NCBI RefSeq assembly: GCF_026015295.1
Contig: NZ_JAPDUW010000001.1
Span: 3,371,501-3,435,500 of the forward strand
Length of the DNA stretch: 64,000 nt
Direction: 5' to 3'
Origin: Segatella copri
Lineage (GTDB): Bacteria; Bacteroidota; Bacteroidia; Bacteroidales; Bacteroidaceae
How positions within the stretch are numbered: the stretch's first letter is position 1; each line of letters starts with the position of its first letter. The translations under genes and the position numbers were made by a program. Below are positions 40,905-50,797 of the stretch, piece after piece. The notes beneath the pieces are model-generated. The model made no database searches. It saw only the letters and a program-made list of their open reading frames with translations, and had not been told where the DNA came from.

Positions 40905-43781
40905 ATGGGAAAAACAGGGAGACTTTATCTGTGTGCATTGGCAATGGTGATTTTTGTGCTTGCATCTTGCAGTAGAAAGCACGAAATCTCGTTCACGGCT
41001 AAAGAGCGACATGAGATAGACAGCATCGTGAAGTCTTTGCACAGTATGGACAGGCTTGACAGTATTCATCAAGCAATGCGCAAGCAACAGAATTTGCTCG
41101 GGCAGATAATCGTACTGCGCGAGTGGGGCAAGCAGTTGCGCAACGAAAGCCGTTTCGACGAGGCTCTGGAGAAACACGGCGAAGGATTGGAGCTTGCCGA
41201 ACACGTGGGCGACACGCTTGAATGGGTGCAGGCGCTGAACAACATCGGCACCGACTACCGCCGCATGGGAATTCTCGATGCAGCGCAAAAGTACCACAAG
41301 AACGCACTGATAATGGCAGAAGAATGTTCTGACACATCGTTTACCGCATGCAAGAACCGCGTCATCTCGCTCAATGGACTTGCCAACGTCTATCTCACCG
41401 TCCAGAACTTTCATCTTGCCGACAGCTGTCTGCGACAAGCCCTTGCCGGCGAAAAATCACTCGGTAGCATCACGGGGCAAGCCATCAACTGCGCTAACCT
41501 CGGCTCTATATTTGAAATCAAAGGACAGACCGACTCTGCATGGATTTACTACAAAAAGTCAATGGAACTCAACACCCAAGATGGCAATACGCTCGGCATA
41601 GCTCTCTGCCACACCTATTTCGGCAACCTCTATGAGAAGGCGCATCAACTTGACAAGGCCCTGGCGGAATACAACAAAGCCTACCACTTGATGAAGAGTT
41701 CCAAGGACCAATGGCACACGCTGAACTCGCTTATCGCTATCGCTGGAGTATATATAACCAAGGGAGACTGCAAAAAGGCCGAAAGTTTTCTCACAAAGGC
41801 CAAGAACATCACCACAAGCATACACAGCACTGAGCATTTGGCACAAATATACGACCTTTACTGCAAACTCTGCAAAAAACGTGGCGACTGGCGAAGCGCG
41901 CTGCTTGCCCATGAACGGTCGGCTGCGCTTCAAGACAGTCTCATCGACATGGAGAAGGTGAACCGCATGCAAAGTGTCAGCTTCAATATTGAGCACGAAC
42001 GGTATACACGACATGTCGCTACCGCCAACAACAAGATAACGCAAGAACGATTGGCTCGCCATACAGGATATGCCATTTTTGCAGTCATCATCTTCTTTCT
42101 TGCCGTCATCATCGGATTGCTCATCTATAACCGCAAGCTCAGCAAACGTGGCTATGAAGCGCTAAAGAAGCTCAACGACATGCGTGAAACATTCTTCCGC
42201 AACGTCACACACGAATTCCGCACACCGCTGACTGTTATCCTCGGACTGAGCCGTGACTTGCAGAAGGACAGCATAACAACGGATGAAGCACACGACATGG
42301 GCATGACAATCGAAAGGCAAGGCAACCGAATACTAAGACTTATCAATCAGTTGCTCGACATTTCAAAGATTCGTTCTGCCATCGGCAAGCCGGAATGGAG
42401 GAACGGCAATATTGTGGCATACATAAGCATGATAGTTGAGATGTTCGAGGATTATAGCCGGAAGCGTGACATTAAACTTCAGTTTATTCCCCATGAGAAC
42501 GAGATATACACTGACTTTGTACCCGAATACATGAACAAGCTCATGAGTAATCTACTGTCGAATGCCATAAAGTTTACGCCTGCTTTGGGAAAGGTAAGTA
42601 TCAGCTTGTGGCGCAACGGCAGACGACTGCATATAGTCATAAGCGACACGGGGTGCGGCATATCAAAGGAGAACCTGCCACACATCTTCGAGGAATTCTA
42701 TCAGGCTGACAATAACGAAGAAGCGGGAACAGGCATCGGCCTGGCGCTTGTCTATCAGATTGTGAAACAACTTGACGGCACAATTTCCGTAGAGAGCACT
42801 GAGGGAAAAGGCACCACATTCCATATCGTGCTACAGATCAAAGCAGAAAGCAAAATGTCCCACAGTATCCTCAAAGAAGAGCCGAAGGCAATTTCTCTTG
42901 GCAATGATACACAGACTAAACTTTTGTCCGATTCCCCACATTTCGAGGAATCAGTAGAGGGCTTGATCGATAGCTCGGGCAAGGTTTCCATCCTCATCGT
43001 TGAGGACAATGCCGATGTGGCAACATACATCGGCAGGCAACTCGGCATAAAGTATAATGTTCTTTATGCCCGAAACGGCGAGGAAGGTTTTGACTTAGCC
43101 AGCAAACAACTGCCTGATGCTATTGTTACCGACCTTATGATGCCGAAGATGGACGGCATGGAACTGATGCGGAAGATACGCAGCGACGAGCTGACAAGCC
43201 ACATTCCTATTGTCGTTGTCACGGCAAGAGTCACCGAGGCAGACCGTCTCCGTGGTCTTGAGGCTGGAGCCGACGCATATCTTACGAAGCCTTTCAGCAG
43301 CGATGAACTTCTCACCCGTATCGACAAATTACTTGAACAGCGTACACGCCTGCAGAAGAAGTTCTCACAGATGATTCTATCAAACGATGACAAGCCGAAC
43401 ACGCAAACGCTATCTCCTGCCAGCGAGGTCAGAAGAGAGGAGCCCTTCGTCAACCGTGTCACCGACTGTATCTACGTCATTTTAAATTCAGGCAAGTTTG
43501 CTGATGTCAACACTGTTGCAGAACGACTTAACATGAGCTACAGCCAGTTCTATCGCAAGCTGACAGCAATCACGGGACTCACACCTGTGCAATATATTCA
43601 ACGCACAAAGGTGGCGAAGGCAAAACTGATGCTCACGAAACATCCTGAGATGAGTTTTAACGCTGTTGCCGACCAATGTGGGTTCACCGACTACTCGAAT
43701 TTCGTGCGTGCCTTCCGCAATGTGCTAAATATTACTCCGACACAGTTCGTCAGGCAAATAACCAACTCTCCGAAAGACTGA
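40905..43781 (+). CDS. Hybrid two-component system protein (TPR sensor, kinase, receiver, AraC HTH)
   Basis: The 958-residue single-chain signalling protein starts with a hydrophobic signal that also contains a lipobox-like LASC (near residue 23). Five or more TPR repeats follow (about 70-350; e.g. ALNNIGTDYRRMGILDAAQKY), then a transmembrane helix (about 385-405), HisKA with the phospho-His in NVTHEFRTPL, HATPase with NAIKFTPALG and GTGIGLALVYQIV, a receiver domain with VTDLMMPKMDGM (phospho-Asp) and an AraC HTH at the end. The TPR sensor differs from the beta-propeller sensors of most glycan-type HTCS, so the ligand is unclear. The adjacent convergent surface-protein gene is a possible target. 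Confidence 0.92.
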   Translation: MGKTGRLYLCALAMVIFVLASCSRKHEISFTAKERHEIDSIVKSLHSMDRLDSIHQAMRKQQNLLGQIIVLREWGKQLRNESRFDEALEKHGEGLELAEHVGDTLEWVQALNNIGTDYRRMGILDAAQKYHKNALIMAEECSDTSFTACKNRVISLNGLANVYLTVQNFHLADSCLRQALAGEKSLGSITGQAINCANLGSIFEIKGQTDSAWIYYKKSMELNTQDGNTLGIALCHTYFGNLYEKAHQLDKALAEYNKAYHLMKSSKDQWHTLNSLIAIAGVYITKGDCKKAESFLTKAKNITTSIHSTEHLAQIYDLYCKLCKKRGDWRSALLAHERSAALQDSLIDMEKVNRMQSVSFNIEHERYTRHVATANNKITQERLARHTGYAIFAVIIFFLAVIIGLLIYNRKLSKRGYEALKKLNDMRETFFRNVTHEFRTPLTVILGLSRDLQKDSITTDEAHDMGMTIERQGNRILRLINQLLDISKIRSAIGKPEWRNGNIVAYISMIVEMFEDYSRKRDIKLQFIPHENEIYTDFVPEYMNKLMSNLLSNAIKFTPALGKVSISLWRNGRRLHIVISDTGCGISKENLPHIFEEFYQADNNEEAGTGIGLALVYQIVKQLDGTISVESTEGKGTTFHIVLQIKAESKMSHSILKEEPKAISLGNDTQTKLLSDSPHFEESVEGLIDSSGKVSILIVEDNADVATYIGRQLGIKYNVLYARNGEEGFDLASKQLPDAIVTDLMMPKMDGMELMRKIRSDELTSHIPIVVVTARVTEADRLRGLEAGADAYLTKPFSSDELLTRIDKLLEQRTRLQKKFSQMILSNDDKPNTQTLSPASEVRREEPFVNRVTDCIYVILNSGKFADVNTVAERLNMSYSQFYRKLTAITGLTPVQYIQRTKVAKAKLMLTKHPEMSFNAVADQCGFTDYSNFVRAFRNVLNITPTQFVRQITNSPKD

Positions 43782-43853
43782 CACTGACAAGCAGAACAAT
43801 TGTTTTTCATAGCCGTTGGTGGCAGATTAGTGGCAGAGATTTGTAAAACAAAG

Positions 43854-43907
43854 CAAACTCGCAAAGTTTGTGCCCATGATTCCATGTGCACAATCTTTGC
43901 GAGTTTA
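43854..43907. terminator. Bidirectional terminator between HTCS and surface-protein genes
   Basis: CAAACTCGCAAAG pairs with CTTTGCGAGTTT, extended inward by TTGTGC/GCACAA. Confidence 0.8.
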
Positions 43908-43946
43908 TGGAGAAATGTCTATCCCCACTGATTGAATGCAAATTGC

Positions 43947-46169
43947 TTATCTTCTAATTATCTTACGTCCATTCTGAATGATGATACCTTTGTAATCACG
44001 ACCTACACGTTGTCCGGCTATGTTGTACATCGGGGCGTTCTTGTCTACACCATTCACACCTTCAACTGAGTCAATTCCAGTAGATGACATCTGCTTTACC
44101 TTCACAGAGAATATCTTAGCCCCGTTGGTTGGTGCAGCCATAGCTCTTGTGCCCACTGCAGCCGAGGAATTGTTGGTGGTATAGAGATAAACGTAGGAGT
44201 CTTGAGCAACGGTATAGCTGACGTTGGTTTCTTCCTGCGAACCAGAAGTGATGGTCTGCGGAGCGTCGGTGCCCACCTGCACGGCAACAGCCGTTGTGCC
44301 ATAGGTCTGTGTCTCGACGGTGATGATGCCCTGTCCTTCTGGCACCATAAGAATCAATCCCGTGTAGCCATTGTCTGCGGCAACAGAGATTGGGTTTTCA
44401 GACGATGCGATGGTTGCCATGTCGGTGTTGTTGGTAGTCTGGACAAGCACAAGCGAATTGTCTGTACTGTCGTAGTAGCCTGTTTGCTCTGAACCAGTGG
44501 TATTGATGTTGAAGTAAACGTTGTTGACGACTTGGTTGTTGAGGTCGGTGCTTTCTGTGATGTTGCTGGTGTCAACAACTTCGACAGCATTGTTGCTGTC
44601 GGTGACTACAGGCGATATCTCGGTAGGCTTCGGTGAAGCGATGCCAATGATCGCCGTCAGCGCTGCGGCTCCCGTGGCGTCAACGATGTTTGAAAAACAT
44701 TCTTTGTAATCCATGAAACTTACGAACCGGGCACCCTTTGGAGAGAGGATGGAAACGTTGTCGGAGAGATTGAGATTGAACACGCCATCAATGGCATTCC
44801 TTCCGCCAGAAGCATGCAGAGTTGCATTGTCGATGGTCAGTGTTCCGTCAATCTTTCTTCCTCCAGCCTTAAAGTAGACACCAGTTCCACTCTTTGTTGC
44901 GCCATTGGCTATGACCACGCAGTTTCTGATGGTGAGATTGGAAAGATATGCAAATATTGCCTCACTCTGAAGTCCGTTCACCGTCAATGTGTCGGTGCCA
45001 TTGTTTTGCCCCTCTATAGTCAGCGTTGGGCCGTTGTACGATGCCATATGCCCATCACCATGGTTGAAATCAATGCCAATATTGCCGCCAGTGATTGTGC
45101 TATTGCCGTTGAGCCTGATGGTGAGATTGTCACCATACGCCTTGATACCCTCATTAGCCTTGCCGCCAGGGTTGATGTTGGCATTGGTCAGCACCAGTGC
45201 ACCGCTCTTGGGGTCAATGGCTACGCTGCCTTTGTCGTACAATATATCATACATGTTGTCCTGTGTCACTTTCTCGCCTTGCACAAAGAGTGAGTTGGTC
45301 TGTATGTTGAATTGCGCCGTCAATGTCTGGCTGCGTGTCGTGCCATCTGTAACATAGGCAACAATGCCCGATGGCTCGGTCAGTTCCACGGGCCCTTCGT
45401 ATTTCTGGATGTCCGACGTGCGACTAAAGCCGTTCCTACTGATGATGTAATAATAAATGTCGCCTGCCGTGTTCGGATTGGTAAGGGTAACCCTTACAGC
45501 CTGTGTGAACACATTGGTATCGGGGGTGTAGCTGGCGCTGTCGGCAGACAATACCGGTGCGTTGTAGCCTACGTTCGGTTCAAGTCCTTCTTCAATAGTG
45601 GTAAAGAATCTCCATGGAGCAAAGTTGCTGTAATAGGGCTTGCTTCCAAAGGGCACGTTCAAGACTGCATTGTGATAGATGTAAAGGCTGGAGCGCTCTC
45701 GCCACAAGAAGTCACTGTCGCTATTGAAGAGTGCATACCATGTACTGACAGGATACGCACGCTTGCTTACGACCTTCTCCAGATTGAAACAATGGCAGAA
45801 AGACTGCTCCCCGTAGTCGTACAGCGTCTCTGGCAAGATGAGTACTTTGAAATTCTTATTGCCGAAATGATGGCCATATATGCCACTGGGCACAGAAGTC
45901 ACCTTATATGTGGTTTCGCCCACGTTGACATATCCTGGTATGTCCAGCGTGTCAGTATAGCCATAGGCATTGTCCACGGTCAATGAATCAGAGCCATGAA
46001 CATAGAAACAAAATGTAACGCCATTGACTGTAGCATAGACACTGTCACCACTCAATGTTCCCGTTACATTCTCTTGTGCCGAAGCCGAAGACAGGCAGAC
46101 GGCGAGTAGCAGAGCTAAGAGGATTCCACGAAGTCTGCCATGAAGTTGCAGTTTTAAAGTTGTTGCCAT
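43947..46169 (-). CDS. Secreted surface protein with BspA-like, CHB_HEX_C-like and carbohydrate-binding segments
   Basis: From the ATG at 46169 the product has about 740 residues. It opens with a signal peptide (ALLLAVCLSSASAQ), a BspA/LRR_5-like segment (LDIPGYVNVGETTYKVTSV), a CHB_HEX_C-like Ig segment (APVLSADSASYTPDT), a repetitive beta-helix-like middle (LTIDNATLHASG, LTIRNCVVIANG) and a short C-terminal tail MYNIAGQRVGRDYKGIIIQNG of a type common in Prevotella exported proteins. A longer frame to 46325 would lack a signal peptide at its start. Likely surface-exposed; ligand unknown. Confidence 0.75.
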   Translation of the reverse strand: MATTLKLQLHGRLRGILLALLLAVCLSSASAQENVTGTLSGDSVYATVNGVTFCFYVHGSDSLTVDNAYGYTDTLDIPGYVNVGETTYKVTSVPSGIYGHHFGNKNFKVLILPETLYDYGEQSFCHCFNLEKVVSKRAYPVSTWYALFNSDSDFLWRERSSLYIYHNAVLNVPFGSKPYYSNFAPWRFFTTIEEGLEPNVGYNAPVLSADSASYTPDTNVFTQAVRVTLTNPNTAGDIYYYIISRNGFSRTSDIQKYEGPVELTEPSGIVAYVTDGTTRSQTLTAQFNIQTNSLFVQGEKVTQDNMYDILYDKGSVAIDPKSGALVLTNANINPGGKANEGIKAYGDNLTIRLNGNSTITGGNIGIDFNHGDGHMASYNGPTLTIEGQNNGTDTLTVNGLQSEAIFAYLSNLTIRNCVVIANGATKSGTGVYFKAGGRKIDGTLTIDNATLHASGGRNAIDGVFNLNLSDNVSILSPKGARFVSFMDYKECFSNIVDATGAAALTAIIGIASPKPTEISPVVTDSNNAVEVVDTSNITESTDLNNQVVNNVYFNINTTGSEQTGYYDSTDNSLVLVQTTNNTDMATIASSENPISVAADNGYTGLILMVPEGQGIITVETQTYGTTAVAVQVGTDAPQTITSGSQEETNVSYTVAQDSYVYLYTTNNSSAAVGTRAMAAPTNGAKIFSVKVKQMSSTGIDSVEGVNGVDKNAPMYNIAGQRVGRDYKGIIIQNGRKIIRR

Positions 46170-46225
46170 AATACTATATTTATATGTGAATAATAGATTA
46201 AATCCATACCATAAATAACATGCTG

Positions 46226-46324
46226 CAAAATTATGGAAAAATGTAGGATACTCTATTACAGAATCTTTCAACTTTCTTGCGAAATCTTGCAAAATGCACA
46301 TGAACCATCTTGCGAAATCTTGCA
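46226..46324 (-). promoter_or_regulatory. Promoter with two upstream direct repeats before the surface-protein gene
   Basis: On the minus strand a TAATTTTG box (46226-46233) is preceded by two identical 17-bp copies of TGCAAGATTTCGCAAGA (46275-46291 and 46308-46324) exactly 33 bp apart, three helical turns. There is no good -33. This layout suits an AraC-type activator, for example the neighbouring hybrid regulator. Confidence 0.55.
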
Positions 46325-46479
46325 CATAGACTTAGCCAATGCCTATAAACAAAAGGATTTTCTGTGACATATTTACGTTGTTTAACAATCGTCATTATGA
46401 AAGTAAAAGAGTAGTTACTGCTATAATCCACCCCTTACCCTTCATCCTCCCTTTTTTCGAATCTCGGTTTTGATATGAA

Positions 46480-46690
46480 ACAAAGTACCCTTGGTATCTT
46501 CTGCTGTCATCTCGGTCGTGATATATCGAAGGGATGATGCGAGAGGTTGGGAGAGATGGGTCGCCATTGTAAATGCCATCCACATTGGAGAGCAAAACGA
46601 GGGCATCGACATTCAGCATTCTTGCTATCAAGCCCGATAATTCATCGTTATCGGTAAACATCAACTCGTTGAGGCAGGCGGTGTCTGACC
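46480..46690 (-). pseudogene. Internal fragment of a second proB
   Basis: The minus strand encodes CLNELMFTDNDELSGLIA, then LLSNVDGIYNGDP and TSRIIPSIYHDRD, matching residues about 132-195 of the intact ProB at 53.2 kb but with many substitutions. Both ends of the gene are missing and the sequence after HDRD is unrelated. It is an old, diverged copy and not a recent duplication. Confidence 0.8.
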
Positions 46691-46699
46691 TTTTTGAAA

Positions 46700-47091
46700 G
46701 TGCGAAGATAAATTATCAGACAGTGTCTGCTGTTTCATGTGGCGGAAGCGATGACGATGATGTGGCAACGGTTAATGCCGCTTCTGTTATAGCATCTAGC
46801 TATTCTGGAACATTGAAGCCAATAGGCTTCTCTGATGCTCCTGCGGCTTGTTATGTAACTTTAACCCGCCTTTCCTCGAAAACTATTCGTTTGGATAGAT
46901 TACTCTGTGAAAAATTTGATGTAGATTTGAATCCAGTCAACTTGACTATAGTTGATAATGGAAACGGAAGATATACTTTGGAATCGGAAACTTCCAAAAG
47001 CATAGGAGGTACGTAGTATCAAGGGCAGCTAACTTTGACCTATCAAAATAGACTTGGTGTCACATTCTCTTTTACAGGTTGTAAGGATTGA
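46700..47091 (+). pseudogene. Broken lipoprotein gene (lipocalin-like, premature stop)
   Basis: The frame resumes in the middle of a lipoprotein signal (TVSAVSC, Cys codon 46738-46740, then GGSDDDD) and encodes a beta-rich domain of a Bacteroidota lipoprotein. An in-frame TAG at 47014-47016 interrupts it, after which homologous-looking sequence (YQGQLTLTYQNRLGVTFSF) continues to a TGA at 47089-47091. The start codon is lost at the junction with the proB fragment. Confidence 0.65.
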
Positions 47092-47104
47092 TTAGTTATA
47101 AAGT

Positions 47105-47177
47105 AAGTAACAGTTAAAAATAACTTGGTGCAAATCTGCTTAGCATTTATTTGTTCCAAGTTATTTTTACTGTTACT
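47105..47177. terminator. Long inverted repeat at the ATPase gene 3' end
   Basis: AAGTAACAGT and AAAATAACTTGG on the left pair with CCAAGTTATTTT and ACTGTTACTT on the right, 23 pairs with a single bulge. It serves as terminator for the minus-strand ATPase gene and possibly for the plus-strand pseudogene. Confidence 0.75.
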
Positions 47178-48595
47178 TAGAGAACAAACAAGTCGTCCAT
47201 TGTTACTGCCGACTGAACATCCCAGGCATAAGGATTGTCGGATAATCCCATGGTCGTAATCATTGTAAGATGTACGGCTTTTTCGGTGCCAGTTTCTTGG
47301 ATGAAACGCTCTCGCTTGTTTTGTAAACTCGCATCTATCGTATTAGTTATCTGAAATGGAGCCTTGGAGTATTTGATTTCACAGAGATTGATGACATCAT
47401 CGCTCCTGTCTATCAGCAAGTCAATCTGTGCTCCCGGCTTATCCTTGCTCCCAGCTACACTCCAAGAATAAACCGTGGTGATAACTCCTTGAATGCCTAG
47501 CTTTGTCTTGATTTGCTCCACATGCTGTAGGCATACTCGTTCAAAAGCCAAACCGCACCACGTGTTGTACTCGGGTTTGCCGGTAATCTTGGTCCAATAT
47601 TGTGCGTCATTGATATAGCTGTCCTTGATAAACTTATAATAAAATAAGGTGTAATTGTCCATTAACTGGAACAAGGCATTCTTAGCTTTCATTCCGATGC
47701 AATTATATTTTCGGATAAATCCGCAGTATTCCAAGTTCTCTAAGTATTCCGTCAACTTGCCATTGTCGGTCAACTTGGTTGCTTGTAAGATTTCTGTTCG
47801 GGTCATTCCGACTTTCTTGGTTGCCAAAGTATCTACTATCGAGAGATAAGGCTTAGGCTGTTTGAACAAAGAGTCGTATAAGTCATCAAACTCGTGACGA
47901 AGATTGCCATCCTCTGAGAAAAATAACTGGTTGATGTTCTGTGCCAGACTCATTCCCGGTTTCAGTTGAGACCAATAAAACGGAACACCTCCCATGATCA
48001 TATAGCCTTCCAAAACCTGTCGGCGATTAAAGCGCAGTCCCATTTCTTCGGAATAGAGTTCGCATTCCCTTAAGCAAAACGGTTTCAGATGAATGCGGAC
48101 AGACACACGGTTGTGCAATCCACCATGATTTTTAATCACCTTATTGATAATCCATGAGGTAGCACTGCCGCAAACGATGAGGAGAATATCCTTGCGGGCG
48201 GAAGCCCATCCATTCCAGAAATGTTCCAAAGCCGAAAGGAAATTGGAGCGTGGAGAATCCATCCATGGCATCTCGTCGATGAACACTACTTTCTTGGGGA
48301 TAGTAGATTGTGCCAACAGTTGCCCCAACCTGTCAAAAGCATCATACCAATCTTTTAACTTCGACTGTTTCTGTTTGCTATATGATGTGAGTGAACGGTT
48401 GAACTCTGCCAATTGTATGCGATTGGTCTCATTTGCCAATCCTGTATGATAAAAGGCAAAGTCATTGTTGAAGGCCTCCCTTACCAGGAAAGTCTTTCCC
48501 ACTCGTCTGCGCCCATATATGGCAACAAACTTCGACTCATCTGCAATCAATGCTTGATGAAGTGTCTTCAGTTCTTCTTTTCTACCTATTAACAT
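47177..48595 (-). CDS. AAA-type ATPase (archaeal ATPase_2/DUF234 class)
   Basis: The 472-residue protein starts with LIGRKEELKTL and has a P-loop GRRRVGKTFLV (about 29-39), a Walker B VVFIDEMPW, a sensor-like LIVCGSATSWI and a C-terminal DUF234/PDDEXK-like part ending with INLCEIKYSKAPFQ. This class is common in Bacteroidota genomes with unknown function. It is intact but sits among gene remnants. It is monocistronic and flanked by palindromes. Confidence 0.85.
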   Translation of the reverse strand: MLIGRKEELKTLHQALIADESKFVAIYGRRRVGKTFLVREAFNNDFAFYHTGLANETNRIQLAEFNRSLTSYSKQKQSKLKDWYDAFDRLGQLLAQSTIPKKVVFIDEMPWMDSPRSNFLSALEHFWNGWASARKDILLIVCGSATSWIINKVIKNHGGLHNRVSVRIHLKPFCLRECELYSEEMGLRFNRRQVLEGYMIMGGVPFYWSQLKPGMSLAQNINQLFFSEDGNLRHEFDDLYDSLFKQPKPYLSIVDTLATKKVGMTRTEILQATKLTDNGKLTEYLENLEYCGFIRKYNCIGMKAKNALFQLMDNYTLFYYKFIKDSYINDAQYWTKITGKPEYNTWCGLAFERVCLQHVEQIKTKLGIQGVITTVYSWSVAGSKDKPGAQIDLLIDRSDDVINLCEIKYSKAPFQITNTIDASLQNKRERFIQETGTEKAVHLTMITTMGLSDNPYAWDVQSAVTMDDLFVL

Positions 48596-48647
48596 AGTTC
48601 AAATAGTTATATTTCTGGGGCAAATATACGAAAAAATAGTGAGATAA

Positions 48648-48821
48648 CGTGCGGAATCTATCTTTTTTAGATATATTCCGCACGTTTAAAGTATATTTTT
48701 AACGTTTGTTACTATAAAAAGGAAAGAAAAGAGTATGCGGAATAGCGCAAATATGAAGCGATATCTAAGAAAATGTGCTTTAAACGTGCGGAATCTATCT
48801 TTTTTAGATACATTCCGCACG
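48648..48821. repeat. Two copies of a 37-bp palindrome
   Basis: GTGCGGAATCTATCT and its reverse complement (one mismatch) flank a T-rich loop at 48648-48684 and again at 48785-48821. The flanks (GTTTAAAG words) are arranged as an inverted pair. It resembles a BIME-like intergenic repeat. Confidence 0.75.
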
Positions 48822-48825
48822 TTTA

Positions 48826-48960
48826 AAGCATATCATCCTCGCCATCACGCCTAATGGGCAGTTTATGCTTGTGGCGTGCCGTGGCAGTCATGTGATTCAG
48901 GTTTTCAAAATCAATAAGAAAACTGGAATGATGGTTGATACGAAGCAGGATATGTTCTGA
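48826..48960 (+). pseudogene. C-terminal remnant of a lactonase (beta-propeller) gene
   Basis: The plus strand encodes ITPNGQFMLVACRGSHVIQ and VFKINKKTGMM, ending in TGA at 48958-48960. This matches the last blade of 6-phosphogluconolactonase-type (YbhE) proteins. There is no start codon and the 5' part is replaced by the 37-bp palindromes. A clear gene remnant. Confidence 0.65.
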
Positions 48961-50577
48961 TTAGCCTATCACATTGCATAGTCGGTTGATGGCTGCATCA
49001 AAAGTGGTGAGGTCTTTGGCTCGCTTTCTGATGGCTGCCTTGTAATTATAGATGGTTTGCGTAGAATAGAACAGGAGGGTGGCCAGTTCCTGTCCATCCG
49101 TAATTCCCAGTCGCATCAGTGCATAGATACGCAGTTCCTTGGTGAGACTGTTAGGGGCAGGGAGAACAATCTGCTTTTCTGGCAACAGCAGTTGGTTGAA
49201 CTCTTCCACGAAATTCGGATACAAGTCAATGAATGCCTTGTCGAAGCGAATATAGAAGTTGGCTGCCTCTTCTTCTGCCAGCTTGTAGCTGTTGATGGCA
49301 GTCAGAAGATCGGCAGTTTGCTTTGCCTTGATTTTGCGGCTTACCAATTTGCGATAATCATCCAGTTTCTTGATATATACGGCACTGATGTCCATAAATA
49401 AATGCATATAGGTCTCTCTTCGTTTATTGGTGTTGAGCAGCTTCTGGTTCAGTTCGCCCAAGAGTGTATTTTGGCTTTTTATCTCCCTACGGCTCTTGGC
49501 TAGGCGCTTGTTCATCTTGAACGCAAAGAAAGCCATGGCAAGGAATCCTAGCGACAGGATGCTCACGATGACGAGAGATGCTGTTACGATGCGGTTCTTG
49601 CGTACTTCTGCCTGATGGTTCGTTTCTGTGATAAGGGGAAGTATGCGTGAAATCTCAACCATGCGGAGACGGTTGTTGTAGAATTGGGCATCCTCCATGG
49701 AGCAATAGAGGTATTTGGCAACCCTCTTTGCATAGGAGGCATCCTTATTATATAGATAGGTGGAAAACTCCTGAAGGGCCAGATTCTCCTTCAGGGGACA
49801 TATCTGGTCTGAGATGGCTGCTTCTACAATATACTTTTCGTATAAATCCTTTTGGTCGGTATCATAATAATAGCGGGCTATGCAATAAGCCGATGAGGCA
49901 TACACACGGCTGTTCAGGGGACTGGCAGAAAGCGCCTTCATGTAGAACTGAAGTGTTTTTTTGCTTGTACGCTGCTTTAGAAATTCAATCTCTCCTGACA
50001 GATAGTAATAAAGAGCGGATTCCTTGTTGCCGATATGCTCAAGAGTCTTGCCTAAATAAAAACGTTTCTTGGCTTCTAATCCTTCTTGAAACTCCGACTT
50101 GTTGCAGAAAGTTTCCCAGTAGTTATATACCCAAGTCAAGGTATAATAATAGTATTGCAATAATTTAGGTGACATTTTCTCCACGTCTATTGCGAGCATT
50201 AAGTCTTCTGCCTGGCTGTAGAAACCGCCTGTTGACAGCACTGCCGCACGATTGATTTTATTCAGGTTGATGAAATAATCATCCTGAAGTTGTACTGCCA
50301 GCTGGTAGCCCTTCTTGGCGTATGTCATGGCAGAGTCGTAACGATAGGTATAATACTCTCTGTAAATCTGGTTATAGAGACTAAGTTGGCTGCGCTTGTC
50401 GGAAGTCATGTATAGTTGCTTTTTGAGTCTTAGCAGTTTCGCTTCTTTTCTTTGGGTAAACTTGCTTCGCTGAGCGATGTAACTGTCTAAACGATGGAAC
50501 AGCTGTTCCTCGTTTAAGGAAGAAGCATTTGCCAGTAATGGCATAAACATCATTAAGAACCACAATACTACTTTCAT
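48961..50577 (-). CDS. DUF6377-type membrane regulator (TPR, one helix, C-terminal HTH)
   Basis: The 538-residue protein has a signal peptide (LLANAS), a periplasmic TPR-rich part (about 25-320), one transmembrane helix (about 328-350), a coiled coil (AKSRREIKSQNTLLGELNQKL) and a C-terminal helix-turn-helix (about 480-530; ITDGQELATLLFYSTQTIYNY). The organisation resembles SusR-like one-component membrane regulators of Bacteroidales. It is divergent from the GH36 alpha-galactosidase gene and is its likely regulator. Confidence 0.8.
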   Translation of the reverse strand: MKVVLWFLMMFMPLLANASSLNEEQLFHRLDSYIAQRSKFTQRKEAKLLRLKKQLYMTSDKRSQLSLYNQIYREYYTYRYDSAMTYAKKGYQLAVQLQDDYFINLNKINRAAVLSTGGFYSQAEDLMLAIDVEKMSPKLLQYYYYTLTWVYNYWETFCNKSEFQEGLEAKKRFYLGKTLEHIGNKESALYYYLSGEIEFLKQRTSKKTLQFYMKALSASPLNSRVYASSAYCIARYYYDTDQKDLYEKYIVEAAISDQICPLKENLALQEFSTYLYNKDASYAKRVAKYLYCSMEDAQFYNNRLRMVEISRILPLITETNHQAEVRKNRIVTASLVIVSILSLGFLAMAFFAFKMNKRLAKSRREIKSQNTLLGELNQKLLNTNKRRETYMHLFMDISAVYIKKLDDYRKLVSRKIKAKQTADLLTAINSYKLAEEEAANFYIRFDKAFIDLYPNFVEEFNQLLLPEKQIVLPAPNSLTKELRIYALMRLGITDGQELATLLFYSTQTIYNYKAAIRKRAKDLTTFDAAINRLCNVIG

Positions 50578-50642
50578 AACTATTTAATTGTTATTGTTAC
50601 TATCTGATAGGCTATAAGAAAGCCTTATAATTGTATTTACTG

Positions 50643-50650
50643 CAAAGATA
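50643..50650 (-). promoter_or_regulatory. -7 box of the DUF6377 regulator gene
   Basis: TATCTTTG on the minus strand, 66 bp before the start. Confidence 0.55.
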
Positions 50651-50797
50651 CTACATTTATTTTTCTTTTTAATATCTACTCTGTTAAAAAGTATTAATAT
50701 CTTTGATGTCTTGATTATTAGTGGTCTATGAACTTAATAAACCTAGTATTTATCTACTCGTAACCTACACATGATGTCAATGTTTGAAAAATCTCCT

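Noticed and set aside
46573..47016. 147-codon plus-strand frame as one intact gene
   Set aside because: Its first third is antisense to the proB fragment and its last part is the broken lipoprotein; the frame is a chance fusion of two remnants.
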